Source: Dysgonomonas sp. PF1-14 (lineage in GTDB: Bacteria; Bacteroidota; Bacteroidia; Bacteroidales; Dysgonomonadaceae). From it: a stretch of DNA of 64,000 nucleotides. The notes beneath the pieces were generated by a model. It worked only from the letters and a program-made list of their open reading frames with translations. It had not been told where the DNA came from and made no database searches. Every line of letters starts with the position of its first letter. Positions within the stretch are counted from its first letter, which is position 1. This document shows, piece after piece, positions 26,771 through 35,462 of the stretch. The position numbers and the translations under genes were made by a program. The stretch is from positions 1 to 64,000 of the forward strand of contig NZ_JARXWN010000022.1 in assembly GCF_029892965.1 (NCBI RefSeq). Direction: 5' to 3'.

Positions 26771-28882
26771 TTAATTTGCGGTTGATTCTGTGTTGTTATC
26801 TTTCTCTTCTTTTTTCTGCGGAAACCTGAAAACAGGCCTGCCTCCTTCAGTAAATTCGATATATGCGTCAAAAGCATTGCCATTTTTTCCCTTAAATCCT
26901 TTAATTAAGGGGGATTTACTTTTGTTAAATAATTCGCTCAGCTGATTATCAGTTAGTGTTTTACCACATATATCCCGATAAAATGTATAGCGACATTTCG
27001 AATAATTGCATTTGGCTATTTTCTGATGGATGGTTATTTTTCCCAAACGGCACTTCGGACAGACATAAGGGGTTTCAATATGTGTATTCTCCGCCTTGAT
27101 TACACTTACTATTTCATCCGTAACCTGTTTAGTATGCACTACCATCCCATTCAAGAAAGTCGTGTAATAATCCGGAGTTTTTTCTATCTTGGCCAGCGCA
27201 TTCTCCCATAATCCCGTCATCTCTACATCTGCAATGCGCATGGTCTTGATAGAGTTATATAACGCCATTCCTTTTTTAGTGGGTATCAGGGATTTTTTAT
27301 TCCGGACTATATATTCCCTGTTTAATAAAGTCTCAATAATTCCGGCTCTTGTTGCAGGTGTACCGATGCCACAGTCTTTCATTGCCTGCCTCGACTCCTT
27401 GTTTTCAACTTCCTTTCCTGCATTTTCCATAGCAGACAATAAGCCCGCATCTGTATACAGTGGCTTGGCTTTAGTACTTTTCTGAAGCAGGTTATGGCTC
27501 TCAATATGCAAGTACTCTCCTTCTGTCAGCTCAGGAAGTGGCTGGTTGTTATTTACGTCTTCGTCAGGAGCGTTATATACATTCCTCCAACCCTTATCTT
27601 TGACTACCCAGCCTTTAGTTTTAAAGAGCATATTATCGCAAGAAAATTCTGCTTCCGTAATGTGTTTTAGACATGCACCTGAAAAGGCTTCCAAAAAACG
27701 TCCGGCAATCAATTCATAGATGATTCGTTCTTCTTTACCTATCTTGTGAGGTATATTCTCTGTGATTAACAGGGCATGATGATCTGTAATTTTTTTCCCA
27801 TCCACTGACCGCTGATTTAATTTCATAACAGCTAATAAAGAGGCATAGTGGGAAAATGCAGAATAAGACTTCAGATTGGCTATCAGATCGGGAACAACCT
27901 CAAACACGTCTGAAGATATATACCTGCTGCTGGTACGTGGATAGGTAATAAATTTACCTTCATACAGCTTCTGTGCAACAGATAATGTTTTTTCAGCACT
28001 AAAGCCATATTTTGTATTGGCATCTTTCTGAAGGTTAGTCAGATCGTAAAGTAAGGGAGGTTCTTCAGCCGTTTGCTTCTGCTCTAACTTTGACAGTTTA
28101 GCGACAGAATAGGTTTTCAGATGTTTGTACAAATCTTCCGCTTCCGCTTTATCGAAATAATCAGTTATTCCTTTTACCGGAAAAATCGCGTCATCCTTCC
28201 GTAGCTTTATTAACATCTGCCAGTAAGGTTGGGGCTGAAAATTGACATTCTCCTGATATCTTTTACATATCAAGGCTAATGTCGGTGTCTGCACTCTTCC
28301 TAATGAATTATTCCCATCGCCTGAACTCAGACACAACGCCCTGCTCGCATTGATCCCGATTAGCCAGTCAGCTTTACTTCGGGCTTCCGCAGCAAGGTAC
28401 AGGTTATCATAAGATGTCCCGTCAGCCAGATTTTCAAATCCTTCTCTTATTGCTTTATCGGTCAGAGAGCTTATCCAAAGACGGGAGAACGGCTTTTTGC
28501 ATTCTAAGTAATTATAGATATGGCGAAATATTAGTTCTCCTTCTCTTCCAGCATCGGTTGCTGCTATAATTTTTTCGCATTTATCAAAGACTCTCCTTAT
28601 TACAATCAATTGCTTACTTGCTGTACCATCTGTCTGATATCCTTTTTTAGTACGTTTTTTACGGGGAATAAGTTTAAACGGTTCGGGAAGAATGGGAAGG
28701 CTTTTCAGACTGTAACTATCTATCCCATAGTCCTCGGGATAGGCTAACGACACTAAATGCCCATAAGCCCATGTTACCAGATACCCGTTCCCTTCTATAT
28801 ATCCGTCTTTTTTATGAGTTGCACCCAACACACGAGCGATATCCTGTGCTACGCTGGGCTTTTCTGCGACTATTGCAATCAT
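26771..28882 (-). CDS. topB: DNA topoisomerase III (type IA)
   Basis: This 703-residue protein has the TOPRIM start (MIAIVAEKPSVAQDIARVLG), the acidic ATDAGREGELIFRH motif near residues 103-116, and the catalytic tyrosine in ITYPRTSSRYIS near residue 314. It also has the GIGTPATRAGIIETL signature near residue 504. A C-terminal zinc-finger-like module (CPKCRLGKITIHQKIAKCNY) follows. Element-borne TopB copies separate and process DNA during replication or conjugative transfer and are typical of large Bacteroidales ICEs. It is preceded by a hairpin that may attenuate transcription from the DUF4099 genes. Confidence 0.95.
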   Translation of the reverse strand: MIAIVAEKPSVAQDIARVLGATHKKDGYIEGNGYLVTWAYGHLVSLAYPEDYGIDSYSLKSLPILPEPFKLIPRKKRTKKGYQTDGTASKQLIVIRRVFDKCEKIIAATDAGREGELIFRHIYNYLECKKPFSRLWISSLTDKAIREGFENLADGTSYDNLYLAAEARSKADWLIGINASRALCLSSGDGNNSLGRVQTPTLALICKRYQENVNFQPQPYWQMLIKLRKDDAIFPVKGITDYFDKAEAEDLYKHLKTYSVAKLSKLEQKQTAEEPPLLYDLTNLQKDANTKYGFSAEKTLSVAQKLYEGKFITYPRTSSRYISSDVFEVVPDLIANLKSYSAFSHYASLLAVMKLNQRSVDGKKITDHHALLITENIPHKIGKEERIIYELIAGRFLEAFSGACLKHITEAEFSCDNMLFKTKGWVVKDKGWRNVYNAPDEDVNNNQPLPELTEGEYLHIESHNLLQKSTKAKPLYTDAGLLSAMENAGKEVENKESRQAMKDCGIGTPATRAGIIETLLNREYIVRNKKSLIPTKKGMALYNSIKTMRIADVEMTGLWENALAKIEKTPDYYTTFLNGMVVHTKQVTDEIVSVIKAENTHIETPYVCPKCRLGKITIHQKIAKCNYSKCRYTFYRDICGKTLTDNQLSELFNKSKSPLIKGFKGKNGNAFDAYIEFTEGGRPVFRFPQKKEEKDNNTESTAN

Positions 28883-28908
28883 TTGATTTTTGTTTAAGAT
28901 TGTTATTA

Positions 28909-28932
28909 GCTCTCCGCATTCCTGCGGAGAGC
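28909..28932 (-). terminator. Hairpin between DUF4099 gene and topB
   Basis: A perfect 10-bp stem (gctctccgca / tgcggagagc) with a 4-nt loop is followed on the minus strand by TAATAAC. The weak U-tract suggests partial termination or RNA protection rather than a full stop. Confidence 0.5.
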
Positions 28933-28947
28933 ATAAATACTGAATGA

Positions 28948-29220
28948 TTAATTCGATGAGTTGTAATCCGGCGTTATGCCGACAATCTCAACAATAGGGG
29001 TTTCTCCCTGCTGGATGATTTGTAGGGTGGCATACAGATCAACATCGACACCGAGCAGCATCAAATGGATATTAATTACATCGGTTTTTTTGCCGTTTAA
29101 TAATTTTTCCAAATTTCCACTTTTTTCCAGTTCATCTTTGAAAATATTAATCGCTGCCAATTCATCCCACTTCACGTCCGTTTCTTTGTAAAGGCTAGGT
29201 TTATTATTGTTATTATTCAT
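28948..29220 (-). CDS. DUF4099-type small protein
   Basis: This 90-residue protein contains VKWDELAAINIFKDELEKSG and NLEKLLNGKKTDVINIHLML, clearly related to residues 180-260 of the larger DUF4099/DUF3945 protein upstream (VNWGKLDDLGISKQFLMDKG, LSNLLNGNKSRNLIPL). It is probably a duplicated, stand-alone copy of that domain. It lies 27 nt downstream of the large gene. Function is unknown, but the domain is nearly restricted to Bacteroidota mobile elements. Confidence 0.75.
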   Translation of the reverse strand: MNNNNNKPSLYKETDVKWDELAAINIFKDELEKSGNLEKLLNGKKTDVINIHLMLLGVDVDLYATLQIIQQGETPIVEIVGITPDYNSSN

Positions 29221-29247
29221 TTAAAAAAAAATTATGGTTAGTACTGA

Positions 29248-31083
29248 TTATGACATTTTACGTCCTTGAGTTTTCTTCGGTTTGTTTTCTTTCTGCTCCT
29301 TGACAGTTTCACGCTTTCCTTGTTTATGGTCTGCGGCGTCCTGTCTGTTTTGCTGGGCTTTTTTAGGTTTATCAGGATCTTCGGGAAAAGTACGAATGCT
29401 TCCATTATAAACTTTGGCATAAGCACTGAATTCTTTCTGGTCATATCCTTTCATTCCTTCGATTAGGACGGATTTACCGTCTTGCAATTTGGCCCGCTGC
29501 TGACCTGAAAGGACAACACCATAGATTTCCGCAGGGATTTTAAATTCCTGCCTTTGTGTAAAGTCATCAGGGCTTTTGGCATATTGGGGACGACCGGTTT
29601 CCTGATCAACTTTCACATAAGAAGAAAACTCCTGTCCCTGGCGATTTATCATTCCGTCAAGGAATATAGGTTCACCACGACGAAGGACATCACGCTCATC
29701 TCCGGTCAGTTGGACTCCGTTTATCTCTTTAGGGATATATACTTCCCTATTTCCTTCCGGTGTATCTGGATTATACAATGTGAAATTGGGACGACTCGTA
29801 TGTTCATCCTTTTTGATAAATGAAGACCAAAGAGTACCGTCATTCTTGCGTTCCATATCTTCGACAAGGATTGCCTTCCCTTCATTATAATCTTTCAACT
29901 GTTGAGGACTAAGCTCTACGCCTCCGAAAGACATTCCCTGTTGATTTTGTTGCGTATTGTCGAAAATATATTCGATACCTCTTGTGTTCGCATTGATCTG
30001 AATGTCAGCCTCAAATTCTTTCCCACTTTTAGCTATCATCCCGTCGAGATGGATTTTTTTCCCTTCCCGTAAGTCCTGCTTTTCCTGATCAGTTAATACC
30101 ACACCCTTTATTTCATCCGGAATATATACACGGTCTGCTCGTGTACCTACAATCTCATTGGTCATTTTATCGATACTGATAAGATATGGATGGTATTCAT
30201 TGTTACGGTCTTTGAGTTCAACCGCACGCCCCATGTTTCCGGATTCCCGGAGGTTATTCTTGTCTTCTTCTGAAAAGATATGTCCGAAATAGGGGCGGTT
30301 TAACTGCGGCTCCTGCCTTACTCCGTGTACAGCCATAATAACCTCCCCTTTCTGATTTTGTTGAAGGGAAAGCCGGGCATCCATTTTAATGATAGCTGCA
30401 CCTAAATTTATCGAAAGGGGAATCAGGTTTCTTGATTTATTCCCGTTCAACAGGTTGGACAATTCTCCCTTGTCCATTAAGAATTGTTTTGAGATACCTA
30501 AATCGTCTAGTTTTCCCCAATTTACCATCGATTCATTAAATCGTGGGGGTCTTTCTGTTGTATCTTGTACAACTTGCGGCTCGGTCTGATTTTGTTTTGC
30601 CATTTCTTCTTGATTTTTATGATTACTATTTTTATTTGTTGCAGATTGTGTAGGAGCAGCATCGATCTGATACTTCTCTGCGAAAGCATCAGCGGCTATG
30701 GAACGGTTACTTGCTCCTTTAGCTAATTCATTTATCAGGTCAAAGCTGTTCCTAAAAATATTTAAGGGGACCTTGAGTATTTTATATTGTGTGGGGGAAC
30801 GCGCCTGAGCATAAAAATTTTTTACGGTAGTAAGTAGGACATCTAAGGCATCGGAATTATGACCTATTTGCAAAAAATCGTTCTGATGCTCTTTGTCGGC
30901 TGGAACAGTCTGTATTTTACCGTCTTTATCTACTTTTTTAACCGCTTGGATAGTTTTCTCTTTTTCATTCATCACAAGAAGTATATCCATCAACTGCTCA
31001 TCGGCTGCTATTGCATGACTCGTATCCGGCTGTTTTTTTTGATCTTCCATATAATTGCTATTTTGAGTTTTATTAAATTTCAA
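29248..31083 (-). CDS. DUF4099/DUF3945 repeat protein
   Basis: This 611-residue protein has a coiled, glutamine-rich N-terminus (residues 1-175) and a DUF4099 domain at about 180-265. Four to five DUF3945 repeats follow (about 290-575), each with a PxEIxGVxLxxxx...L..G..I.LDGM pattern, for example IPDEIKGVVLTDQEKQDLRE and IPKEINGVQLTGDERDVLRR. The tail (residues 575-611) is lysine-rich. Proteins like this accompany topB and relaxase genes on Bacteroidales elements, and their biochemical role is not known. The promoter region upstream carries four 10-bp-phased TGTC repeats. Confidence 0.85.
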   Translation of the reverse strand: MKFNKTQNSNYMEDQKKQPDTSHAIAADEQLMDILLVMNEKEKTIQAVKKVDKDGKIQTVPADKEHQNDFLQIGHNSDALDVLLTTVKNFYAQARSPTQYKILKVPLNIFRNSFDLINELAKGASNRSIAADAFAEKYQIDAAPTQSATNKNSNHKNQEEMAKQNQTEPQVVQDTTERPPRFNESMVNWGKLDDLGISKQFLMDKGELSNLLNGNKSRNLIPLSINLGAAIIKMDARLSLQQNQKGEVIMAVHGVRQEPQLNRPYFGHIFSEEDKNNLRESGNMGRAVELKDRNNEYHPYLISIDKMTNEIVGTRADRVYIPDEIKGVVLTDQEKQDLREGKKIHLDGMIAKSGKEFEADIQINANTRGIEYIFDNTQQNQQGMSFGGVELSPQQLKDYNEGKAILVEDMERKNDGTLWSSFIKKDEHTSRPNFTLYNPDTPEGNREVYIPKEINGVQLTGDERDVLRRGEPIFLDGMINRQGQEFSSYVKVDQETGRPQYAKSPDDFTQRQEFKIPAEIYGVVLSGQQRAKLQDGKSVLIEGMKGYDQKEFSAYAKVYNGSIRTFPEDPDKPKKAQQNRQDAADHKQGKRETVKEQKENKPKKTQGRKMS

Positions 31084-31124
31084 TCAAAAATAAAACACAT
31101 TTTCACACAAACTACTGATTATTA

Positions 31125-31164
31125 GCAACTTGTCGATATTTGTCTCCATTTGTCGATATTTGTC
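31125..31164. promoter_or_regulatory. Phased TGTC repeat array (candidate operator or iterons)
   Basis: TGTC occurs at 31131, 31141, 31151 and 31161, exactly every 10 bases, in units gatattTGTC, tccattTGTC and gatattTGTC. One site per helical turn on the same face suggests cooperative protein binding. It lies 42 nt upstream of the DUF4099/DUF3945 gene. A similar array lies upstream of the coupling protein gene. Confidence 0.6.
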
Positions 31165-31263
31165 GTACTTCGAATGAAAGAGACAGTGTTGGGATAACTT
31201 GTAAAGCGGAAAGAATACCGTCGAAAAAGATGGATGGCAGGATCATTACGAAAACTAAAAAGG

Positions 31264-31300
31264 AATAAAAAAAGGGAGGACAAGCTTTAGCTTTCCTCCC
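31264..31300 (-). terminator. Intrinsic terminator of the PRTRC operon
   Basis: On the minus strand GGGAGGA-AAGC pairs with GCTTG-TCCTCCC and is followed by TTTTTTTATT. It closes the operon that ends with the ThiF gene at 31326. Confidence 0.8.
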
Positions 31301-31325
31301 TCACTTAGACGAAATCACGATACTA

Positions 31326-32099
31326 TCAAATATTTATAGGGTTTACATTCATCGATTTCAAATTCAAAAACAACCCTGCTTTGTCGGTCATCCCTGTGGA
31401 TAGCATCTGCCACAGCAGGTCGCAACCTAATGTGGCTAATGACGGATTTATAAACAGGTTTTGTTTTGTCAAGGCTTCCATAGCAGAGCAGGAAGGACCG
31501 GTATCTTTCTCGTCTATCTGCGTCAAATCGAACATCTCGGTTATGATAGGCAGTTTTTCGATGAATCTGTATTTTTTTGATTTCGGCTGCTCAATTTTAG
31601 AAAGCGTACCTATAATTACCTGCCCTGTATCTTTCAGATTTCCGAAGTCCATCCAATAATATGGTTTCTTGTAAGGTTCAAAATGATGGTTGTCTCTTTT
31701 ATCTTTGATTATTTTGGAAATCGTTATCCTCGACTTGACATTATCAACACAAGACAGGTATATATTACAGGGGACATGAGTATCTTTCGTGAAATATTCA
31801 GGAATGCCCTCCCATGACGATCCCTGAATCCTGTTTATACGGCTTATCAATGTTATTGCTTTGTTCAGACCGATATCGGCACCACTGAAACGCTGACGCC
31901 CTTTATTAGCTTCTGTTATTAGATCGGGATCATAGGCATAAACCATTATTCCTGGATGTCCCAGTGTTTTCAGACAGGTGTCGATTGCCCCCAGATGTCC
32001 GATAGCATGAGAGCCTGTCCCTCCGCAACCTATTAATGCTACAGTTACCTGATGACTGGGATTTATCAAGCAGTCTGGAATTTTATGCATGGCCTTCAT
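31326..32099 (-). CDS. PRTRC system ThiF-family (E1-like) protein
   Basis: This 257-residue protein has the E1/ThiF nucleotide-binding fold. VTVALIGCGGTGSHAIGHLG sits at residues 18-37, then a conserved acidic residue in VYAYDPDLITEANKGRQRF, and SCVDNVKSRITI near residue 137. A candidate catalytic cysteine lies in DTGPSCSAMEAL near residue 203. E1-like enzymes adenylate the C-terminal glycine of a ubiquitin-like partner. Here the partner is probably protein C, encoded 1.7 kb upstream, and the E2-like partner is protein B, whose gene overlaps this one by 4 nt. What the cassette modifies is unknown. Confidence 0.88.
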   Translation of the reverse strand: MKAMHKIPDCLINPSHQVTVALIGCGGTGSHAIGHLGAIDTCLKTLGHPGIMVYAYDPDLITEANKGRQRFSGADIGLNKAITLISRINRIQGSSWEGIPEYFTKDTHVPCNIYLSCVDNVKSRITISKIIKDKRDNHHFEPYKKPYYWMDFGNLKDTGQVIIGTLSKIEQPKSKKYRFIEKLPIITEMFDLTQIDEKDTGPSCSAMEALTKQNLFINPSLATLGCDLLWQMLSTGMTDKAGLFLNLKSMNVNPINI

Positions 32100-32785
32100 G
32101 ATAATAATTGGTTTAATGTTTTTGTTGACGGGATTAATTCGTCCATATCAAATTTGGTTTTTGATTTTTTTATAACCGAAACTAAGTTATGTTTCGTCGG
32201 ATTCTGAGAGCCTCCCAGATGGGTAAATGTCGTCAGCCAGAATTTTTTCTCCCAATAAGCAATAAAGTCAGGATAAGAAGGGTTCTCCGGATAGTCGAGT
32301 GTAGCACTTCCCAGACAGACACTGCCTTGAGTTGTATTGAAAAATGGTGCATGGAATAGTTTATCTTTCGGCTTGTCTCCTTTAAAAGCATATACATCCA
32401 GGTGTTCATTCGATACAACATAGAGAATACCCGGAATATAATACTCCCCGTCGGGTATATTCAAACTTTCAGTGAAATACATCATCTGTTTCTTAGGAGG
32501 TTCATACCAAACATACCTGGTTTGCCCGATCCGATTGTCGAAATATAATAGATTTGCAGGCACACGTCCGTGCGGCATAGATATTTGTTCTTGTGAGAAT
32601 GAACCAACCAACTCGGAAATACACTTTTCTGAAAGAGGTACGCCGGAAAGCATCCGTCCATTTTCATCAATACTATGAGATTCAAGATAGGTATATCCAT
32701 GAAGGGTTCCATAGACAACTAATGCCATCCGGGGCACTAAGACATCTTCCGAATAACTGATGTAATCATATGTAGTATAACTCAT
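32096..32785 (-). CDS. PRTRC system protein B (E2-like family)
   Basis: This 229-residue protein fits PRTRC protein B, grouped by earlier sequence analyses with divergent E2-like folds. Recognisable stretches are PRMALVVYGTLHGYTYLES at the start, MPHGRVPANLLYFD, YYIPGILYVVSNEHLDVYAF and APFFNTTQGSVCLGSATLDY. The cysteine in GSVCLGS near residue 155 is the candidate thioester residue. It overlaps the ThiF gene (ATGA) and the upstream F-like frame by 20 nt. Confidence 0.85.
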   Translation of the reverse strand: MSYTTYDYISYSEDVLVPRMALVVYGTLHGYTYLESHSIDENGRMLSGVPLSEKCISELVGSFSQEQISMPHGRVPANLLYFDNRIGQTRYVWYEPPKKQMMYFTESLNIPDGEYYIPGILYVVSNEHLDVYAFKGDKPKDKLFHAPFFNTTQGSVCLGSATLDYPENPSYPDFIAYWEKKFWLTTFTHLGGSQNPTKHNLVSVIKKSKTKFDMDELIPSTKTLNQLLS

Positions 32786-33683
32786 GGTTTATTTTCTTTA
32801 TCCAATTAATAAAATTTATAATATAAGGATCTAACTCCAATGGTTTTTTGATATATGGGGAAATAGTTTTCACTCCTGCACTAAAAAAATCAAAGCCGGA
32901 CTCCTGAGCATTATCATTCAGGAACTCAAGAAAACTTTCTTCAATTCCATCATCATCATAAATTATAACTAATGAGTGTTCAATACCGACAGTATAATAA
33001 TTCTCCGGATCAATATCCGGCTGCATACACATACTGCCAAGACAACGCCTCTTTCTTAAAAATTGAAGTCCTTCACTAATTAACTCCTTCCACCTCTTTT
33101 CCCGCTGGGTATAAGGCTCGAACATCTTGAGTTTTTTTTTCAATCCTTTAAAGCTGCATGGCTTATCTGGATCGACCTGCCTTAATGTTGCACAAATATC
33201 TCCTTTGCGATACCGGTTTACCAAATTTATAAATTCATCTTCAGGATCAGAATCACGTTCAAAATACTGAAAAGCAAATTCAAAATATTGGTTGTCAAGG
33301 AATGAATCCAAACCATATTGTTTTTGTAGCAAACGGAAAAATTCGATCAGCAACTCCTTGAAATCTCCGTCTGTTTCTTCTATTATTTTGCAAGGAAGAT
33401 GAAACAAGTACCTATCATTCCGCATATCAACAATCTGGAATTTAAGAATACCGTCCTCTAAAATCAGACGGTATTCTTGTGTATTAGGGAGTAAAAGCCC
33501 CAGTTGCTCGCCGAGTAAGGACAAATTTCCATTTTCCTGCGCAATCGTCATCGGCTTGCCAAGTAACCGGGCATATTTTTTTACCGAGTTATTCAGGTAA
33601 CGATATCGGGTTGCACTATAAGGATTGCAGGGACTATCCGTTAAAGGACGTGTCTTGAATACTGTTTTCAGAAAATCATGGCT
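32766..33683 (-). CDS. Probable PRTRC system protein F (N-terminus uncertain)
   Basis: The frame is open from 33809 (347 residues), but the first 42 or so residues read like out-of-frame translation of a small gene on the same strand (33668-33829). The protein-like part begins around SHDFLKTVFKTRPLTDSPCN, near 33683, and no ATG exists there. Either a rare start codon is used or a frameshift joins the two frames. The remainder is alpha/beta with acidic runs (YYTVGIEHSLVIIYDDDGIE). Its place between proteins C and B matches PRTRC F in the known cassette order. Sequence resemblance alone is weak. Confidence 0.55.
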   Translation of the reverse strand, partial: SHDFLKTVFKTRPLTDSPCNPYSATRYRYLNNSVKKYARLLGKPMTIAQENGNLSLLGEQLGLLLPNTQEYRLILEDGILKFQIVDMRNDRYLFHLPCKIIEETDGDFKELLIEFFRLLQKQYGLDSFLDNQYFEFAFQYFERDSDPEDEFINLVNRYRKGDICATLRQVDPDKPCSFKGLKKKLKMFEPYTQREKRWKELISEGLQFLRKRRCLGSMCMQPDIDPENYYTVGIEHSLVIIYDDDGIEESFLEFLNDNAQESGFDFFSAGVKTISPYIKKPLELDPYIINFINWIKKINHELYYI

Positions 33684-33829
33684 TGGTTTTCTGACCGAAG
33701 CAGTCTCCGTTTTACCCGGACAATGCCCCTGATCATCGATTTGCGTTCTTCTTCCGATAATAGTATTTTCCCCAGCCGAGCATGTAACTGATTGAGTTCC
33801 TGTTCGCATTTCAATTTAGTTTTATTCAT
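33668..33829 (-). CDS. Short basic helical protein or N-terminal half of PRTRC F
   Basis: The ATG at 33829 overlaps the stop of protein C (ATGA). The 53-residue product, MNKTKLKCEQELNQLHARLG then ILLSEEERKSMIRGIVRVKR and RLLRSENQAMIF, has strong coiled-coil character and good codon use. It ends where the F-like frame becomes protein-like. It may be a free gene, or the true N-terminus of F separated by a one-base change near 33670-33690. Confidence 0.55.
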   Translation of the reverse strand: MNKTKLKCEQELNQLHARLGKILLSEEERKSMIRGIVRVKRRLLRSENQAMIF

Positions 33830-34041
33830 CCTTTCGTCCCGATTGTGGTCTTTACCTTGTACACATATTTATCATCCTCGTAAAAAGGACCTGTAACCGT
33901 AGAGGTCGTCAGTTCGGGATGAATACTTGAGTAAACGGCCATCGCTTCATCAATGGTCATATCTGGATCTTGAAGGGGAATTCTCACACCTTTTTTCTCT
34001 ATTACTAATTCCCTGGATACATCTTTAATTTCTAATGCCAT
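33826..34041 (-). CDS. PRTRC system protein C (ubiquitin-like)
   Basis: This 71-residue protein matches PRTRC protein C: LVIEKKGVRIPLQDPDMTID, then AMAVYSSIHPELTTSTVTGP, then a final strand ending in TTIGTKG. A beta-grasp fold is expected. The C-terminal glycine is where an E1-like enzyme could act, and a ThiF-type protein is encoded in the same operon. It lies 11 nt after protein E. A single terminal glycine rather than GG is notable. Confidence 0.82.
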   Translation of the reverse strand: MALEIKDVSRELVIEKKGVRIPLQDPDMTIDEAMAVYSSIHPELTTSTVTGPFYEDDKYVYKVKTTIGTKG

Positions 34042-34052
34042 AATAATTGTAT

Positions 34053-34949
34053 TTATTGGTTTATAGTTTGATATTCTTGTTGCATTTGCTGGAATTGTAA
34101 GAACTTCTGATACATATCCGCATCGAATGCAGGGGCTTCAGCTGCCATAGATTTTGCTTCTTGGGCAGCGTCTTCTACGGATGTCTTACCGGGTATAACT
34201 ATAGTAGTTAACCCATTCGTATTTCCTTTACCAAGAAGCTCTGCAAATTGGTCTACTGTCGAAGGCGGATTATTTAAAACAGCTTTTTTTACTTCATTTT
34301 CCTTAATTTGACCAGGTTTAGCTTGCTCATTTAGCTTTTCTAACTCGTCCATTGCGTCAAAGGAATAGGCGTTATCGTCTTCTTCCGCTTGAATACCATC
34401 ATTATCGTCCGAATCAGAATTATCCTGATCAACGTTTAGCATATCTGTTGGGGTGAATAATGATTTTTGTCTCAAGATCCCGTCCAATTCAAAAACTTTC
34501 GCTTCAGCTTTTTTATTGGTTTTATCTGCTTCAAATATCTTTCGATAGAGTATCAGGGCTTCCGGTATACGCCCACGTTTCTCTAGATTTTCAGCTTCTT
34601 CAAATTGCTTTTGTACTTTACTGTTTATCTTCCCTTTTTGTGCTGAGGCATTTTTACTTCCTTCACGCTGTATATCCAGATCTGCCTTTTCGATTGATTT
34701 GCTGAATTGTTCTGCATTAGAAATTAAACCAACAGCTTTAGGAATATTCGCAGCAAATACACTCCAGAAACCCTTATCCAATTCTTCCGGCGTACCGGTT
34801 ACTGAAAGGGGCATCAGTTTTGATTTGACAGATTCATTGACCAACTTAGAATCGGGTAATGCACAGATGGTCAACTTCTCTCCTTTTTTCAAAATCGTGA
34901 TGTTTAGAATCTGTCCGTCCTGTAATAATTCAAATGATTGTTTAAACAT
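34053..34949 (-). CDS. PRTRC system protein E
   Basis: This 298-residue protein has the N-terminal PRTRC E domain (residues 1-75): LLQDGQILNITILKKGEKLT, KLMPLSVTGTPEELDKGFWS. It continues with a long coiled-coil (residues 90-165, EEAENLEKRGRIPEALILYR) and an acidic, disordered segment (residues 180-210, DNSDSDDNDGIQAEEDD). A glutamine-rich tail follows. It probably has a structural role in the cassette. It lies 11 nt upstream of protein C. Confidence 0.82.
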   Translation of the reverse strand: MFKQSFELLQDGQILNITILKKGEKLTICALPDSKLVNESVKSKLMPLSVTGTPEELDKGFWSVFAANIPKAVGLISNAEQFSKSIEKADLDIQREGSKNASAQKGKINSKVQKQFEEAENLEKRGRIPEALILYRKIFEADKTNKKAEAKVFELDGILRQKSLFTPTDMLNVDQDNSDSDDNDGIQAEEDDNAYSFDAMDELEKLNEQAKPGQIKENEVKKAVLNNPPSTVDQFAELLGKGNTNGLTTIVIPGKTSVEDAAQEAKSMAAEAPAFDADMYQKFLQFQQMQQEYQTINQ

Positions 34950-34972
34950 AATCGTCTTTTTTAATGGGTTAA

Positions 34973-35434
34973 TTAATTATTAAGTCTTATCATGATATAG
35001 CCTATCTTGTCAGCGTAGTTATACATGAAATTTTTTATATCATATTCGACAAGATAGCGGCGAAATCTCTTTTCGGTTATATCTTTGATGATTAATGTTA
35101 TACCTATCATTTTGGATATTTTCTGTTCTACATCATACAGTTTACGTAGGTTATGTTTTAATGTCGTTATGCCGCAGGACTTAACAATTGCTTCTTGACT
35201 CCCAGCATTGCCCCACATCCCGATTATAGCGGTCTTAGACTGCACGTCGTACCAGCCTGTCATTCCATAGACCTTACACAATTGATACATTTCTTTTTTT
35301 GAGATATACGACACAGACAGGTAGTTATCGTCATTTTCTACAACTTTTACCTTGAATCCTTCTGATTTAAGCAACCGGATGAATTGGTTTCTTGACAAGA
35401 GTTTAATTTCCTGTAATGTTAAATTAGTTTCCAT
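34973..35434 (-). CDS. Orphan protein in the PRTRC operon
   Basis: This 153-residue protein begins METNLTLQEIKLLSRNQFIR and has a mixed alpha/beta pattern with VVENDDNYLSVSYISKKEMY. I recognise no family. It lies 23 nt before protein E and 28 nt after the next gene upstream, so it is probably part of the operon starting at palindrome E5. Confidence 0.6.
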   Translation of the reverse strand: METNLTLQEIKLLSRNQFIRLLKSEGFKVKVVENDDNYLSVSYISKKEMYQLCKVYGMTGWYDVQSKTAIIGMWGNAGSQEAIVKSCGITTLKHNLRKLYDVEQKISKMIGITLIIKDITEKRFRRYLVEYDIKNFMYNYADKIGYIMIRLNN

Positions 35435-35462
35435 CTGATTTATTGTTTTTAATGGTTATTAT

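Noticed and set aside
31125..31164. Phased repeats as a CRISPR array
   Set aside because: Units are 10 bp with no spacer-repeat alternation and no cas genes are present.
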